Source: Actinomycetes bacterium (GTDB taxonomy: Bacteria; Actinomycetota; Acidimicrobiia; Acidimicrobiales; Bog-793). From it: DNA of 20,359 nucleotides. The notes beneath the pieces were generated by a model, which was not told the DNA's origin, made no database searches, and worked only from the letters and a program-made list of their open reading frames with translations. Each line of letters opens with the position of its first letter. The stretch's first letter is position 1. The stretch is taken from contig JAKAOD010000003.1 in assembly GCA_021823365.1 (NCBI GenBank), positions 1 through 20,359 on the forward strand, given 5' to 3'. Below are positions 1 through 9,086 of the stretch, one piece after another. Position numbers and translations under genes: made by a program.

Positions 1-521
1 ACAACGTGGGTGCAGAGGCCGTGCGCGCGCTCTCGCGCCGACGCGGTTCCGGCCGCCTGCGGCCGGAGAAAGGCCAGCGGGCGGTCGTCGAGGAGATCAG
101 GATCGGGAGCGCGCGGGTCGCGCTGGCCGTGCCCAACACCTACATGAACGAGTCCGGCGCCGCCGTTCGCCCCCTCATGCGCCGGTTCGGCATCGACGAC
201 CCGTCCCGCGTCGTCGTCGTCCACGACGAGCTGGACCTCCCGCCGGGACGGATCAGGGTCAAGCTCGGGGGCGGGCTCGCGGGCCACAAGGGGCTCCAGT
301 CGATCCGCGACCACCTCCACACCGTCGAGTTCGTTCGTGTGCGGATCGGGATCGGGAAGCCGCCGGGGCGTCAGCGCGGAGCGGACTTCGTGCTGCGGAG
401 GCCGGGCAAGGCCGAGCGCGAGCTGCTGGACGGCGCGATCGAGGCCGCCGCCGACGCGGTCGAGATCGTCGTGAGCGACGGGGTGGACGCTGCGATGAAC
501 CGGTGCAACGGCGAGGGTTGA
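1..521 (+). CDS. pth: Peptidyl-tRNA hydrolase, 5' end cut by window edge
   Basis: This enzyme cleaves the ester bond of peptidyl-tRNA released from stalled ribosomes and so recycles tRNA in the cytoplasm. About 172 residues are visible, read from base 3. The first are N-V-G-A-E, which fits the family motif HNVG, and bases 1-2 are the end of the catalytic His codon. The N-terminal strand with the first catalytic Asn therefore lies upstream, and the GTG at base 6 is an internal Val, not a start. Visible motifs are PNTYMNESG, VVVHDELDLPPG (catalytic Asp) and GGGLAGHKGLQSI, then RIGIGKPPG and a normal C-terminal helix ending AMNRCNGEG. One oddity is Lys (bases 288-290) where the family normally has Asn in GHNGL. 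The stop is 10 bases before mfd, so the two are probably co-transcribed. Family assignment is secure. Confidence 0.95.
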   Translation, partial: NVGAEAVRALSRRRGSGRLRPEKGQRAVVEEIRIGSARVALAVPNTYMNESGAAVRPLMRRFGIDDPSRVVVVHDELDLPPGRIRVKLGGGLAGHKGLQSIRDHLHTVEFVRVRIGIGKPPGRQRGADFVLRRPGKAERELLDGAIEAAADAVEIVVSDGVDAAMNRCNGEG

Positions 522-531
522 GGCCGCCCCC

Positions 532-3500
532 TTGGCCGGTCCGCGTCCTTCGACACCGAAGACGGCTCCCCGTTCGGCCCCTGCGCCTTCGTCGGCCGGG
601 CCCACCGGGCCCGTCGAGCCGGCGTTGCCCTCCGAGGCGCCGAGCGCACCGCTTGCGCCGCTGACCGGCGCGCTGCGCCACGAGCAGTCGTTCACTCGGA
701 TCGTCGGAGCCTCCGACGCGACCCTCGCGGTCGCAGGCCCGGCGCAGGCGTTCGCGGTCGCCGGTCTCGCGCGGCTTGCCGACCGCCGTCCGTTGCTCGT
801 CGTCACCGCGACGGAGGCTGACGCCGACCGGTTCGCCGCCGATCTGGCCTGCTTCGTCGCCGCCGAGCCCGAGGCGGGAGGCGGAGACGACTCGCGCGAC
901 TCGCGCGACCCGGGGCTCGAGGTCGCGGGCGCGCTGTCCGATCCGGTGGTCCGGCTGCCCGCGTGGGAGACGCTTCCCTTCGAGAGGGTGAGCCCGGACG
1001 TCGCGACGATGGGCCAGCGCCTCGCGGTGATGTGGTCGCTCGCCGGGAGGGCGGGGGACGATGGCTCGCCGCCACGTCGCCCGACCTTCGTCGTCGCGTC
1101 GGTGCGCGCGCTGCTGCAGCGGCTGGCGCCCTGGCGGGAGATCGGCGGGCCGCTCGTCATACGCCGGGGGGCTCGTCTCGACGTCCGAGAGACGGTGTCG
1201 TGGCTCGCTGCCGCGGGTTACCGCCGGGAGCCTCAGGTCGAGCACCGCGGGGAGCTCGCGGTGCGCGGCGGCATTCTCGACGTCTTCCCGTCCACGTCCG
1301 ACGCGCCGGTGCGCGTCGACCTCTTCGGCGACGAGGTCGACCGCTTGACCTCCTTCGACGTGTCCGACCAACGGGCGACGCGTGCGCTCGACGCTGCCGT
1401 GGTCTACGGCTGCCGTGAGCTCGTGCTCACCGACGAGGTGCGAGCCCGGTCGGCCCAGCTCGCCGAGTCCGAGCCGTGGGGCCGGCGGCACTGGGAGCGC
1501 CTCGCCGACGGCGACCCGTTCGACGGCATGGAGTCGTGGCTGCCGTGGCTCCAGCCGGACGAGGAGCTGCTCACGGACCTCTTGGACGAGCGCTCCCAGG
1601 TGGTGGTGATCGAGCCTCGCCGCGTCCGGGACCGTGCGCTCGAGGTCGTCACCGAAGAAGCCGCGCTCGCCGACACGTTGGCGGCGACCTGGGGCGCGCG
1701 GCCTCGCGCCGAGGTGGCCGAGGTGGCCGGGGTGGCCGGAGCGGACGGTGGGGAGGCCCCGGGCTCGGTCTTCCCGCGTCTCCACCTCCCGTTCTCCCGC
1801 CTGCTCGACCGGACGAAGGCGGCGTCGCTCGCGATCGTCCCCGTCGCCGGCACGCCGGACACGGCGACCGTCACGGTGCGGGGCTTCGAGCACGTCGCCG
1901 GCGACGCGGCCCGGCTGGCCCGCCAGGTGCGCACCCTCGTCGAGGAGGGCTTCTCCGTCACGTTGTGCTCGACCACCGTGCTCGGCACGTCCCGCCTCGC
2001 AGGGGTGCTGGCCCAAGAGGGCGTCGTCGCCCCGGCCGCCGAACGCGCCGCGGGGTCGGCGGGCGCGCGCGTGGTGACGGCCTCGCTCTCCGCCGGGTTC
2101 TCGCTCCCGGGCGCGCGCGTCGCCGTCCTCTCCGAGACCGACGTCACCGGCCGGCGCGCGGCCCACCGTCGCGCCCGCCCGAGGGTCCGGCCGACCGACG
2201 GGTTCTTCGACGACCTCGGTCCGGGTGGCTATGTCGTCCACCGCCAGCACGGGGTCGCCCGCTACGCGGGCATGACGACGCGCGCCGTCGCGGGCACGAC
2301 CCGCGACTACCTCGTGCTCGAGTTCCGGGGGAGCGACCGGCTCTATCTTCCGGTCGACCAGATCGAGGCGATCACCCCCTACAGCGGCGGCGACTCGCCC
2401 ACCCTGTCCAAGATGGGTGGCGCCGACTGGCAGCGTGCCCGTTCGAGGGCGCGGGCCGCCGCGGGCGAGGTCGCTCAGGAGCTCGTCGAGCTGTACCGGC
2501 GACGCCTGGAGGTCCTGGGTCACGGCTTCGCACCCGATTCGCCGTGGCAGCGAGAGCTCGAGTCGTCCTTCCCCTACACCGAGACCGCGGACCAGCTCCG
2601 TGCGATCGCGGACGTGAAGGCCGACATGGAGCTGCCGAGGCCGATGGACCGGCTCGTCTGCGGCGACGTCGGCTTCGGGAAGACCGAGGTCGCGGTGCGC
2701 GCGGTCTTCAAGGCGGTGCAGGACGGCAAGCAGGCTGCGGTCCTCGTGCCGACCACGCTGCTCGCGAGCCAGCACCACCAGACGTTCTCCGACCGCTTCG
2801 CCGCCTTCCCGGTGAGGGTCGAGCTGTTGAGCCGCTTCCTCTCGCCCTCCCAGGCCAAGAAGGTGGTCGACGGGCTGGCGGACGGCTCGGTCGACGTCGT
2901 GGTCGGCACCCACCGGCTGCTCGCCCAGGACGTCCGCTTCAAGAGCCTGGGGCTCCTCGTCGTCGACGAGGAGCAGCGCTTCGGGGTCACGCACAAAGAG
3001 GCGGTCAAACGGATCGCCGAGGGCGTCGACGTGCTCACCCTCACGGCGAGCCCGATCCCGAGGACGCTCGAGATGGCGCTCACCGGGATCCGCGACCTGT
3101 CCCTCGTGAACACGCCACCCGCGGACCGCCGGCCGATCCTCACCTACGTGGGCGAGTACGACGAGGCTGCGGTCTCCGAGGCGATCCGGCGCGAGCTCCT
3201 GCGCGAAGGTCAGGTCTTCTTCGTGCACAACCGCGTGATGGACATCGACGCGGTCGCAGGCAGGCTGCGCGCGCTCGTGCCCGAGGCCCGCATCGCCGTC
3301 GCGCACGGGCAGATGGACGAAGGGAGCCTCGAGCAGGTGGTGCTGGACTTCTGGGAGCGAAAGTTCGACGTGCTCGTGTGCACGACGATCATCGAGTCCG
3401 GGATCGACATGCCCTCGGTGAACACCCTCGTCGTCGACCGCGCCGATTCGCTCGGCCTCGGCCAGCTCCACCAGATCCGCGGCCGGGTCGGTCGCAGCTA

Positions 3501-4251
3501 CCAGCGCGCGTACGCCTACCTCTTCCACCCCGCCGACCGGGTGCTGACCGAGCAGGCGTACGAGAGACTGCGCACGGTCGGCGAGCACACCGAGCTCGGC
3601 GCTGGCTTCAAGATCGCGATGCGGGATCTCGAGATCCGCGGCGCGGGCAACCTTCTCGGGTCGACACAGTCCGGGCACATCGCAGCCGTGGGGTACGACC
3701 TCTACGTCCAGATGGTCGCCGAGGCGGTGGCCGAGGCGCGCGGCGAGCCCCGCCCGGCTCCGCCGGCGGTGTCGCTCGACGTGCCCGGGGACGCGAGCCT
3801 CCCGAGCGATTACGTGCCCCTCGAGGACGCGCGACTCGAGGCCTATCGACGGCTCGCGGCGGCGACCTCGTCCGCCGACGTGGACGACATCGCCGAGGAG
3901 TGGGCCGACCGCTACGGGCCGCCCCCTCGTGCGGCCACCGGGCTCCTCTCGCTCGCACGCCTGCGTGTCGAGTGCCTGCGCACCGGGATCCAGGAGGTGG
4001 CGGTGGCCCCGGCTCGCGTCGGCGGGGCGCGCCAGCCCGTGGCCAGGATCTCTCCCGTCACGCTCCCCGCCAGCGCACAAGTCCGGCTCCGCCGCCTCGT
4101 ACCGGGCGCCGCCTATCGCGAGCAGCTGCACCAGATCGTGGTGCCGCTCACCGGCGAGGGCCACCCCGCCGAGGTGCTCCGGTCGTTGGTGGTCGCCCTC
4201 CTCCCGCCGCCCGAGGACCCGGCAGTCACCGATAGCATGCGCGGCGCATGA
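532..4251 (+). CDS. mfd: Transcription-repair coupling factor Mfd
   Basis: Mfd is a DNA translocase that pushes stalled RNA polymerase off DNA lesions and recruits UvrA. The 1239 residues are in the usual range. An Ala/Pro/Ser-rich tail (about 1-45) precedes the UvrB-like module. The polymerase-interacting CarD-like domain lies near 555-625 (GPGGYVVHRQHGVARY). The translocase has Walker A GDVGFGKTE (711-719), the DEEQ box (812-815), TASPIPRT, TTIIESGIDMPS and QIRGRVGRS, and the C-terminal TRCF domain follows. The TTG at 532 is chosen because no ATG or GTG occurs in frame before the conserved region begins, and TGAGG lies about 8 bases upstream. A low-complexity stretch, EVAEVAGVAGADGG at about 394-407, comes from 9-bp DNA repeats (1711-1740). 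The stop overlaps the next start as ATGA, suggesting translational coupling. Confidence 0.97.
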   Translation: MAGPRPSTPKTAPRSAPAPSSAGPTGPVEPALPSEAPSAPLAPLTGALRHEQSFTRIVGASDATLAVAGPAQAFAVAGLARLADRRPLLVVTATEADADRFAADLACFVAAEPEAGGGDDSRDSRDPGLEVAGALSDPVVRLPAWETLPFERVSPDVATMGQRLAVMWSLAGRAGDDGSPPRRPTFVVASVRALLQRLAPWREIGGPLVIRRGARLDVRETVSWLAAAGYRREPQVEHRGELAVRGGILDVFPSTSDAPVRVDLFGDEVDRLTSFDVSDQRATRALDAAVVYGCRELVLTDEVRARSAQLAESEPWGRRHWERLADGDPFDGMESWLPWLQPDEELLTDLLDERSQVVVIEPRRVRDRALEVVTEEAALADTLAATWGARPRAEVAEVAGVAGADGGEAPGSVFPRLHLPFSRLLDRTKAASLAIVPVAGTPDTATVTVRGFEHVAGDAARLARQVRTLVEEGFSVTLCSTTVLGTSRLAGVLAQEGVVAPAAERAAGSAGARVVTASLSAGFSLPGARVAVLSETDVTGRRAAHRRARPRVRPTDGFFDDLGPGGYVVHRQHGVARYAGMTTRAVAGTTRDYLVLEFRGSDRLYLPVDQIEAITPYSGGDSPTLSKMGGADWQRARSRARAAAGEVAQELVELYRRRLEVLGHGFAPDSPWQRELESSFPYTETADQLRAIADVKADMELPRPMDRLVCGDVGFGKTEVAVRAVFKAVQDGKQAAVLVPTTLLASQHHQTFSDRFAAFPVRVELLSRFLSPSQAKKVVDGLADGSVDVVVGTHRLLAQDVRFKSLGLLVVDEEQRFGVTHKEAVKRIAEGVDVLTLTASPIPRTLEMALTGIRDLSLVNTPPADRRPILTYVGEYDEAAVSEAIRRELLREGQVFFVHNRVMDIDAVAGRLRALVPEARIAVAHGQMDEGSLEQVVLDFWERKFDVLVCTTIIESGIDMPSVNTLVVDRADSLGLGQLHQIRGRVGRSYQRAYAYLFHPADRVLTEQAYERLRTVGEHTELGAGFKIAMRDLEIRGAGNLLGSTQSGHIAAVGYDLYVQMVAEAVAEARGEPRPAPPAVSLDVPGDASLPSDYVPLEDARLEAYRRLAAATSSADVDDIAEEWADRYGPPPRAATGLLSLARLRVECLRTGIQEVAVAPARVGGARQPVARISPVTLPASAQVRLRRLVPGAAYREQLHQIVVPLTGEGHPAEVLRSLVVALLPPPEDPAVTDSMRGA
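1711..1740 (+). repeat. Three in-frame 9-bp repeats inside mfd
   Basis: Three tandem units of the form GNGGTGGCC/GGTGGCCGG encode EVAEVAGVAGA in an interdomain stretch of Mfd. The repeat keeps the reading frame. It probably arose by slippage in a tolerant linker and has no evident function. Confidence 0.55.
4233..4238 (+). promoter_or_regulatory. Possible -10 box (TAGCAT) for the SurA-like gene
   Basis: TAGCAT fits the actinobacterial -10 consensus TANNNT and lies 9 bases before the ATG at 4248, which would give a leader of only a few bases. It sits inside the last codons of mfd, so the downstream gene may have its own promoter as well as being coupled to mfd. No convincing -35 box is seen. 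The call rests on resemblance to the boxes before eno and in the 13.9 kb divergent gap. Confidence 0.3.
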
Positions 4252-5357
4252 AGCGGCTCGTCCTCCTGCTCGCGGCCGTCGCGGCCGCCGTCGCCCTCGC
4301 GGGCGCCTACCTCCCCTCCAGCGCTGCCACCGTGGGCCAGACGTCGATCAGCCGACAGGCCCTCGACTCGGACCTCTCGGCGATCGCCGGCAGCGCCGAC
4401 TACGTGTGCTTCCTCTCCGAGGAGCGCCAGCTCTCGACCAACTCGAAGCTCCCGGTGCTCGGTGCGGGCACCGCGAGCGCCAAGGGCGGCATCTACGACG
4501 CGGCGTTCGTCGACAACTGGCTCGCGTCGATGGTCACCGACACGGTCATCTCTGCGCTGATCACCCGCGACGGCCTGCGCGTCACCCCCTCGGACCTCGC
4601 GACCGCCCGAGGCGTGCTCTCGCGTCGCATCACCGACGTCCTGGACACCTACGCGCGCGACTCCGGCCTGCCCTCGCCCAGCTGCAGCGGCAGCGGCCAG
4701 GCCGTGCTCTCCTCCCTTCCCCCTTGGTTCCGATCCGAGCAGGTGCGTGCCGAAGCCGCCCAGGCCCTGCTCGATGCACGCGCCGCTGGGTCGGGGCTCT
4801 CGGCCGGGGCCATCGCCACCTACTTCGCGCGGCACCGTGTGCTGTTCGACAAGGACTGCGTGGACGTCGTGGTGGTCCAGACCCCTTCCGCCGCAGCCCA
4901 GGTCGAGGCCGCGCTCGCCAGGGGCGTGAGCTTCGCCCACGAGGCACAGGTGGCCTCGCTCACACGGACGTCGGCGGCCAACGGGGGCGTCGCCGGCTGC
5001 GGGTACCTGCAAGGGACGTTCCTCGGCACAGCGGTCGGCAAGCTCGCCGTCGGCGCGGTGACGCCCGTCGTTCCCGGCGCCGGCGTCTACTGGGTGGTGA
5101 GGCTCGCGAGCAGGTCGGCGGTCTCGCTCCGCACCGCCCGGCTCACAGTCGTGACAGCCATCCTGCGCGCCGGCCAAGGGCGCGCCGACGCGGTGCTGGT
5201 CGCGGCGCTGCGGTCGACCAGCGTCGGTGTGGACCCGCGCTACGGCGGCGCGTCTGCGCACAGCCTCGCACTCGTCCTGCCGGCGCCCTCGCCGCCTCCC
5301 GGCGCCGAGCTCTCGCCGTCGGCCAACCGCCCCACCTTGACAGCAGCCAGTTCGTGA
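4248..5357 (+). CDS. Exported SurA/parvulin-like peptidyl-prolyl isomerase
   Basis: The 369-residue protein is probably a secreted foldase. MKR followed by a hydrophobic run to about residue 27 is a signal peptide. No lipobox Cys is present, so it is not an obvious lipoprotein. Residues about 28-195 resemble the SurA N-terminal helical chaperone region. Residues about 196-300 look like a parvulin rotamase, with VDVVVVQT, the spaced NGGVAGCGY motif, KLAVGAVTPVV and a closing YWVVRL strand. The C-terminal VDPRYGG is typical of actinobacterial SurA-like proteins. There are exactly four Cys (54, 146, 204, 251), which could form two disulfides after export. It starts within the mfd stop (ATGA) and is followed 25 bases later by mazG. 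In mycobacteria a lipoprotein gene sits in this neighbourhood. Isomerase activity is inferred; a pure chaperone role is possible. Confidence 0.8.
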   Translation: MKRLVLLLAAVAAAVALAGAYLPSSAATVGQTSISRQALDSDLSAIAGSADYVCFLSEERQLSTNSKLPVLGAGTASAKGGIYDAAFVDNWLASMVTDTVISALITRDGLRVTPSDLATARGVLSRRITDVLDTYARDSGLPSPSCSGSGQAVLSSLPPWFRSEQVRAEAAQALLDARAAGSGLSAGAIATYFARHRVLFDKDCVDVVVVQTPSAAAQVEAALARGVSFAHEAQVASLTRTSAANGGVAGCGYLQGTFLGTAVGKLAVGAVTPVVPGAGVYWVVRLASRSAVSLRTARLTVVTAILRAGQGRADAVLVAALRSTSVGVDPRYGGASAHSLALVLPAPSPPPGAELSPSANRPTLTAASS

Positions 5358-5382
5358 GCGCCGCGAGGTAGGTGGGGCTCGG

Positions 5383-6990
5383 GTGGCTCGGCCGCACGTC
5401 ACCGTCGTCGGCCTGGGCCCCGCCGGCGAGGACCTGATCCCGTCCACGACCCGCGAGCTGTTGTGCTCCGCGACGATGGCGTTCCTGCGCACCTCGCGCC
5501 ATCCGGCGGCCTCGGCCTTGTTCGGGCCGGGCTCGTCCGTCCCTCCCGCCTCGGGTCGACCCGCGAAGCCCACCTCCGCCTCGGGGCCGTCCGCCGCCGC
5601 CGCCGTCGCCGCGTTCGACCACCACTACGACGAGGCAGAGACCTTCGACGAGGTCTACGAGCGCATCGTGGCGGACCTGGTGGCCGCGGCGCAGGCGGTG
5701 TCGGCCGGCGGCGGCCAGGTCGTCTACGCCGTCCCGGGCTCGCCGCTGGTCGGCGAGCGCACCGTCGAGCTCTTGCGCTCGGACCCGAGGATCGACGTCA
5801 CCCTCGTCCCCGCCATGTCCTTCCTCGACCTCGCCTGGGCGCGCCTCGGCGTGGACCCCCTGGCTGCGGGTGTCCGGCTGGTCGACGGCACCCGCTTCGC
5901 CGTGGAGGCCGCTGGAGAGCGCGGCCCGCTGCTCGTCGCCCAGTGCTGGTCCCAGACGGTGCTCTCCGAGGTGAAGCTCGCGATCGGCGACGTGGAGGCG
6001 TCGGAGGACGTGGCGGTGACCGTCCTCCATCATCTCGGCCTCGACGACGAGGTGGTCGTCGTCGTCCCCTGGCACGAGCTCGACCGCGCCATCGTGCCCG
6101 ACCACCTGACCACCTTGTGGGTGCCCGAGCTGGCCGCGCGGGTGGCCGGCGAGCTGGCCGCCCTGGACGAGCTGGTGCGGCGCCTCCGGCACGATTGCCC
6201 CTGGGACCGCCAGCAGACCCACACGTCGCTCGAGCGGCACCTCTTGGAGGAGGCCTACGAGGTCCTGGAGGCGATCGACGCCCTCGAGCGAGCGCGCCAC
6301 GACGACGCGGCGGGGCGGGACGGCGACGCCGGGCGACGTGCGGCGCTCCACCTCGAAGAGGAGCTCGGCGATCTCTTGTTCCAGGTCTTCATCCACTCGC
6401 GCCTCGCCGCCGAAGAGGGGAGCTTCACCGTCGCAGACGTGGCGAGGTCCCTCCACGACAAGCTCGTCTCGCGCCACCCCCACGTCTTCGGCGACGTCGC
6501 GGCCCACGACGCGGCGACCGTGGTGGCGAACTGGGAGGAGATCAAGAAGAAGGAGAAGGGGCGCGCGAGCGTGACTGACGGCATCCCCGCTGCGTTGCCG
6601 TCGTTGGCGCTCGCAGTGAAGCTGCAGCGGAAGTCCGGCGCAGTGCCAGGGGCGTCGCTGGTGGAGGCGGGCACGCTCCGGGCCGACGCAGGGGCGCTGC
6701 TGGACGCGCTGGCCGGTGTCGGCGCCGAGACGGCGCCCGTCGCCGACGCGTCGGCGCGCCGGACCCAGGAGCCGGAGAGCCCGCCCGCCGACGTCGCGGG
6801 CGCGCTGCTGTGGGCGGTCTCGGACCTCGTGAGACGTGCAGGCGTCGAGCCCGAAGACGCGCTGCGTGCGGAGGCGGGAAGGTTCGCTGCCCGTCTTCGC
6901 GAGGCGGAGCGCCGCGCCGAGCAGCTGGGCAAGGAGAGCCGGATCGAGCGGCGGCGAGCGAGCGAAGACCGGACGCCTCCTCCAGGCTGA
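5383..6990 (+). CDS. mazG: MazG nucleotide pyrophosphohydrolase with N-terminal tetrapyrrole-methylase-like domain
   Basis: MazG hydrolyses nucleoside triphosphates to monophosphates and pyrophosphate, which cleans damaged nucleotides from the pool and affects the stringent response. The 535 residues hold a TP-methylase-like domain (about 1-215; VTVVGLGPAGEDLIP, VYAVPGSPLVGERTVELL), as in Bacillus YabN. It is interrupted near 48-70 by an Ala/Ser/Pro-rich insert. An intact MazG domain follows (about 260-370), with CPWDRQQTH, metal-binding LLEEAYEVLE (Glu 289, 290, 293) and LEEELGDLL (327-330). A degraded second MazG-like segment (about 460-515, GALLWAVSDLVRR) lacks the acidic metal-binding pair. 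The GTG at 5383 is preceded by GAGGTAGGTGG. The gene sits 25 bases after the SurA-like gene and 124 bases before eno. Confidence 0.93.
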   Translation: MARPHVTVVGLGPAGEDLIPSTTRELLCSATMAFLRTSRHPAASALFGPGSSVPPASGRPAKPTSASGPSAAAAVAAFDHHYDEAETFDEVYERIVADLVAAAQAVSAGGGQVVYAVPGSPLVGERTVELLRSDPRIDVTLVPAMSFLDLAWARLGVDPLAAGVRLVDGTRFAVEAAGERGPLLVAQCWSQTVLSEVKLAIGDVEASEDVAVTVLHHLGLDDEVVVVVPWHELDRAIVPDHLTTLWVPELAARVAGELAALDELVRRLRHDCPWDRQQTHTSLERHLLEEAYEVLEAIDALERARHDDAAGRDGDAGRRAALHLEEELGDLLFQVFIHSRLAAEEGSFTVADVARSLHDKLVSRHPHVFGDVAAHDAATVVANWEEIKKKEKGRASVTDGIPAALPSLALAVKLQRKSGAVPGASLVEAGTLRADAGALLDALAGVGAETAPVADASARRTQEPESPPADVAGALLWAVSDLVRRAGVEPEDALRAEAGRFAARLREAERRAEQLGKESRIERRRASEDRTPPPG

Positions 6991-7065
6991 TCCCGTTCGA
7001 GCGCGCCGCAGCGATGCCGGACGCGGAGCCGGCACGGAAGACCCGATGCTGCTGAGGCGATCCGG

Positions 7066-7071
7066 TAGCGT
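7066..7071 (+). promoter_or_regulatory. Probable -10 box (TAGCGT) for eno
   Basis: The 124-base gap between mazG and eno contains a single TA dinucleotide, and it forms TAGCGT, which fits the TANNNT -10 consensus. A start 6-7 bases downstream would leave a leader of about 37 bases, containing CAGGGAG (7101-7107) as ribosome binding site for the ATG at 7115. No clear -35 box is present, which is common for actinobacterial promoters. Enolase is therefore probably transcribed from its own promoter. Confidence 0.42.
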
Positions 7072-7111
7072 GGAGTGCCGCCGAACGGCTGTGACTGCGC
7101 CAGGGAGCTGA

Positions 7112-8409
<1,298 letters not shown>

Positions 8410-8410
<1 letters not shown>

Positions 8411-8511
8411 CTCGCCGACGCGGCGCCGGGCTCCTGTGACCCCCGGCTCGCCGACGCGGCGCCGGGCTCCTGTGACCCCCGGCTCCGGCTCGCCGACGCG
8501 CCGCCGGGCTC
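8410..8511 (+). repeat. 36-bp tandem repeat, two perfect copies plus a partial third
   Basis: Copies at 8410-8445 and 8446-8481 are identical over 36 bases. After a 6-base spacer (8482-8487) a third partial copy (8488-8511) matches 23 of 24 bases. The first base of copy one is the last base of the eno stop codon. Each full unit holds the inverted repeat GCCGGG/CCCGGC (8425-8430 with 8442-8447, and 8461-8466 with 8478-8483), so the RNA could form two consecutive hairpins without U-tracts. Read in the frame of the next gene each unit encodes SPTRRRAPVTPG, and the unit length is a multiple of three. It may therefore be the N-terminal coding region of the FtsB-like gene, a pair of leader hairpins, or both. 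Confidence 0.9.
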
Positions 8512-9086
8512 GGGGGCCGTCCCGAAGAGCTGCTCGCACGCCCTCACGCGCCTCGGTGCCCCCGACCGCGCCGCGCGCGCCGGCCGGGCGACCGGCGAGG
8601 TCGCGTACGGAACGCCGGAACGCCGCGCGGGTGCGCCGCAACCGTCTCTCCCTCGCCCTCGCGGTGCTCGTCTCGGCGGCGATCGTCGGGGCGTGGTTCC
8701 CGCTGTCCGCTCTCCTCCACCAGCGCGAGCAGCTCGCCGCCGCCTCCGCGCAGCTGAGCCGGCTCGACGGCGAGAACGCGGCGCTCGGGCGCCACGAGAG
8801 GCAGCTGCGCACACTGTCGGCCCTCGGCCGGATCGCCCAGGACCAGCTCGGTCTCGTGCCGCCCGGGGACCAGGCGTACCAGGTGCTCCCGCCCAGCGGC
8901 ACGACCGGCTCCGACGGGACGCTCGCACAGACAGGCCCGGCAGGGAGCGGTCGTGGCTCCTCTCGGACCCAGAGCCGCGCGGGCGGGTCGCCCGGCGCTT
9001 CCCGGTCGTCGGGACCGACCCACGTCGTGACCACGACGGGGGGCTTCTTCACGCGGATCCTCCGGACCCTCGAGTTCTGGCGATGA
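8436..9086 (+). CDS. FtsB/DivIC-type septum formation initiator protein
   Basis: This is a small bitopic membrane protein of the divisome family that links early and late division proteins. A basic, Pro/Arg-rich N-terminus is followed by one membrane segment (about 71-94, LALAVLVSAAIVGAWF) and a coiled coil (about 95-125, LLHQREQLAAASAQLSRLDGEN), then the family end QDQLGLVPPGDQAYQVLPP. A Gly/Ser-rich tail ends in an aromatic patch, FFTRILRTLEFWR. The start is uncertain: in-frame GTG codons lie at 8436, 8472, 8556 and 8631, none with a good ribosome site. A GTG at 8280 would overlap eno by 131 bases and is unlikely. 8436 is the first GTG after eno and lies inside the tandem repeat. The stop overlaps the next ATG (ATGA). 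Position after eno supports the assignment (compare Rv1024). Confidence 0.82.
   Translation: MTPGSPTRRRAPVTPGSGSPTRRRARGPSRRAARTPSRASVPPTAPRAPAGRPARSRTERRNAARVRRNRLSLALAVLVSAAIVGAWFPLSALLHQREQLAAASAQLSRLDGENAALGRHERQLRTLSALGRIAQDQLGLVPPGDQAYQVLPPSGTTGSDGTLAQTGPAGSGRGSSRTQSRAGGSPGASRSSGPTHVVTTTGGFFTRILRTLEFWR

Noticed and set aside
259..4164. A 1301-residue stop-free frame on the - strand opposite mfd
   Set aside because: It is a GC-driven shadow. The + strand has a complete Mfd with all helicase motifs, and the - strand product is rich in Arg/His/Asp with no domain.
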